NCBI GenBank assembly: GCA_025934545.1
Contig: JAICXV010000206.1
Location: 1-5,479, forward strand
Direction of reading: 5' to 3'
Source: Verrucomicrobiia bacterium
GTDB lineage: Bacteria; Verrucomicrobiota; Verrucomicrobiia; Limisphaerales; Palsa-1400
Length of the DNA: 5,479 nucleotides
Under the pieces are notes generated by a model. The model had not been told where the DNA came from and did not search any database. It saw only the letters and a list, made by a program, of their open reading frames with translations. Shown piece by piece: positions 4,735-5,479 of the stretch. Numbering within the stretch: the first letter of the stretch is position 1; each line of letters starts with the position of its first letter. The position numbers and the translations under genes are program-made.

Positions 4735-5479
4735 ATGTTAACCATGGAAGAAGCCCTGAAGCAGCGCGATATGCGTTTTGCTCCAGGTGAAATTGTCAAA
4801 GGAACCGTCATTGAAGTTCGCCCAAAAGAAGTCCTCGTGGACATCGGGTATAAATCAGAAGGAACCGTCCCCGGGATTGAGTTCGACGACATCAAGGCCG
4901 TCAAAGTCGGCGATGAAGTCGATGTGCTCATCGAAAAGCTCGAAGACAAAGAGGGCATGGTTGTCCTCTCGAAGGAAAAAGCCGAGTTCAAGAAGAACTG
5001 GGATAAGATTTTAACAATTTGTAACGAAGGCGGCACGATCAATGGTCGCGTCAAAGCGGCGGTCAAAGGCGGGCTCCTCGTTAATATCGGTGTCGAAGCA
5101 TTTCTCCCCGCTTCGCAAATCGACATCGTTCCGCCGAAGAACCTCGCTGGGTTTATCGGCAATACTTACGAATTTAAGGTCGTGAAGATCAATCAGGAGC
5201 GCCAGAATATCGTTCTGTCCCGCCGCGAATTGATCGAGCACGAGCGCAACGAAAAGCGCAGCAAGTTGCTCACGGACATGACCCCTGGCGATATCCGCAA
5301 GGGCACCGTCAAGAACATCACCGATTTCGGTGCGTTCATCGACCTCAACGGTATCGACGGTTTGCTGCATATCACCGATATGAGCTGGGGCCGCATTGGT
5401 CATCCTTCGGAAATCCTGAAGGTCGGCCAGGACATCGACGTCGTCGTTCTCGACATCAATCGCGAGAAGGAACGCGTCA
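4735..5479 (+). CDS. rpsA: 30S ribosomal protein S1, N-terminal part (3' end outside window)
   Basis: The frame is open from ATG 4735 to the window edge and gives 248 complete codons plus one base. S1 binds mRNA on the small ribosomal subunit and helps bring structured or leaderless transcripts into the ribosome. The sequence has a short N-terminal helix (MEEALKQRDM), then S1/OB-fold domains at about residues 17-81 (GEIVKGTVIEVRPKEVLVDIG), 97-165 (GTINGRVKAAVKGGLLVNIG, AFLPASQID, INQERQNIVLSRRE) and 185 onward (GDIRKGTVKNITDFGAFID, GLLHITDMSW, ending at INREKERV). The divergent first two domains followed by a canonical third match full-length bacterial S1, which usually has five or six domains and about 550 residues, so less than half is present. 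The gene follows 840 bp without a coding region; no cytidylate kinase gene (a frequent partner) lies directly upstream. Alternative start: ATG 4744, three residues shorter. Confidence 0.96.
   Translation, partial: MLTMEEALKQRDMRFAPGEIVKGTVIEVRPKEVLVDIGYKSEGTVPGIEFDDIKAVKVGDEVDVLIEKLEDKEGMVVLSKEKAEFKKNWDKILTICNEGGTINGRVKAAVKGGLLVNIGVEAFLPASQIDIVPPKNLAGFIGNTYEFKVVKINQERQNIVLSRRELIEHERNEKRSKLLTDMTPGDIRKGTVKNITDFGAFIDLNGIDGLLHITDMSWGRIGHPSEILKVGQDIDVVVLDINREKERV

Noticed and set aside
4725..5403. Minus-strand open frames opposite rpsA
   Set aside because: The + strand encodes unmistakable S1 domains across the same bases.

Overview
The window looks like chromosomal DNA from a Verrucomicrobiota bacterium, most plausibly a Pedosphaera/Limisphaerales-type lineage. 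This is an inference from three things: a pseudopilin-like protein tail, a secreted beta-propeller protein with RCC1-like repeats and Ig-like domains of a style common in that phylum, and hairpin-rich intergenic DNA. No rRNA, tRNA, CRISPR array, transposase or integrase is visible.

Layout. (1) 1-323, + strand: the C-terminal 106 residues of a pseudopilin-like protein that starts outside the window. (2) 320-3037, + strand: a 905-residue secreted protein whose start overlaps the previous stop as ATGA. It has a signal peptide, a first set of seven RCC1-like units, two Ig-like domains, a second set of seven RCC1-like units, a third Ig-like domain and a C-terminal module. (3) 3090-3302, - strand: a short cysteine-rich lipoprotein. 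(4) 3487-3894, - strand: a 135-residue protein with one membrane anchor and no recognised family. (5) 3895-4734: 840 bases without a credible gene, full of structured and repeated DNA. It holds TGTAACG repeats with a 15-bp palindrome, a GGGACG/CGTCCC cluster with a perfect 16-bp palindrome, a G-quadruplex motif inside a hairpin, and a dense run of inverted repeats. (6) 4735 to the window end, + strand: the first 248 residues of ribosomal protein S1 (rpsA), cut off inside its third S1 domain.

The first two genes probably form a translationally coupled pair with an envelope or extracellular role. The two minus-strand genes converge on them and also code for envelope proteins (a lipoprotein and a membrane-anchored protein). 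rpsA is a housekeeping gene reading away from these accessory genes across the long noncoding stretch. The parts most worth following up are the double seven-unit propeller, in which the fifth unit is the short form in both sets, and the unexplained repeat and hairpin architecture between 3957 and 4668.
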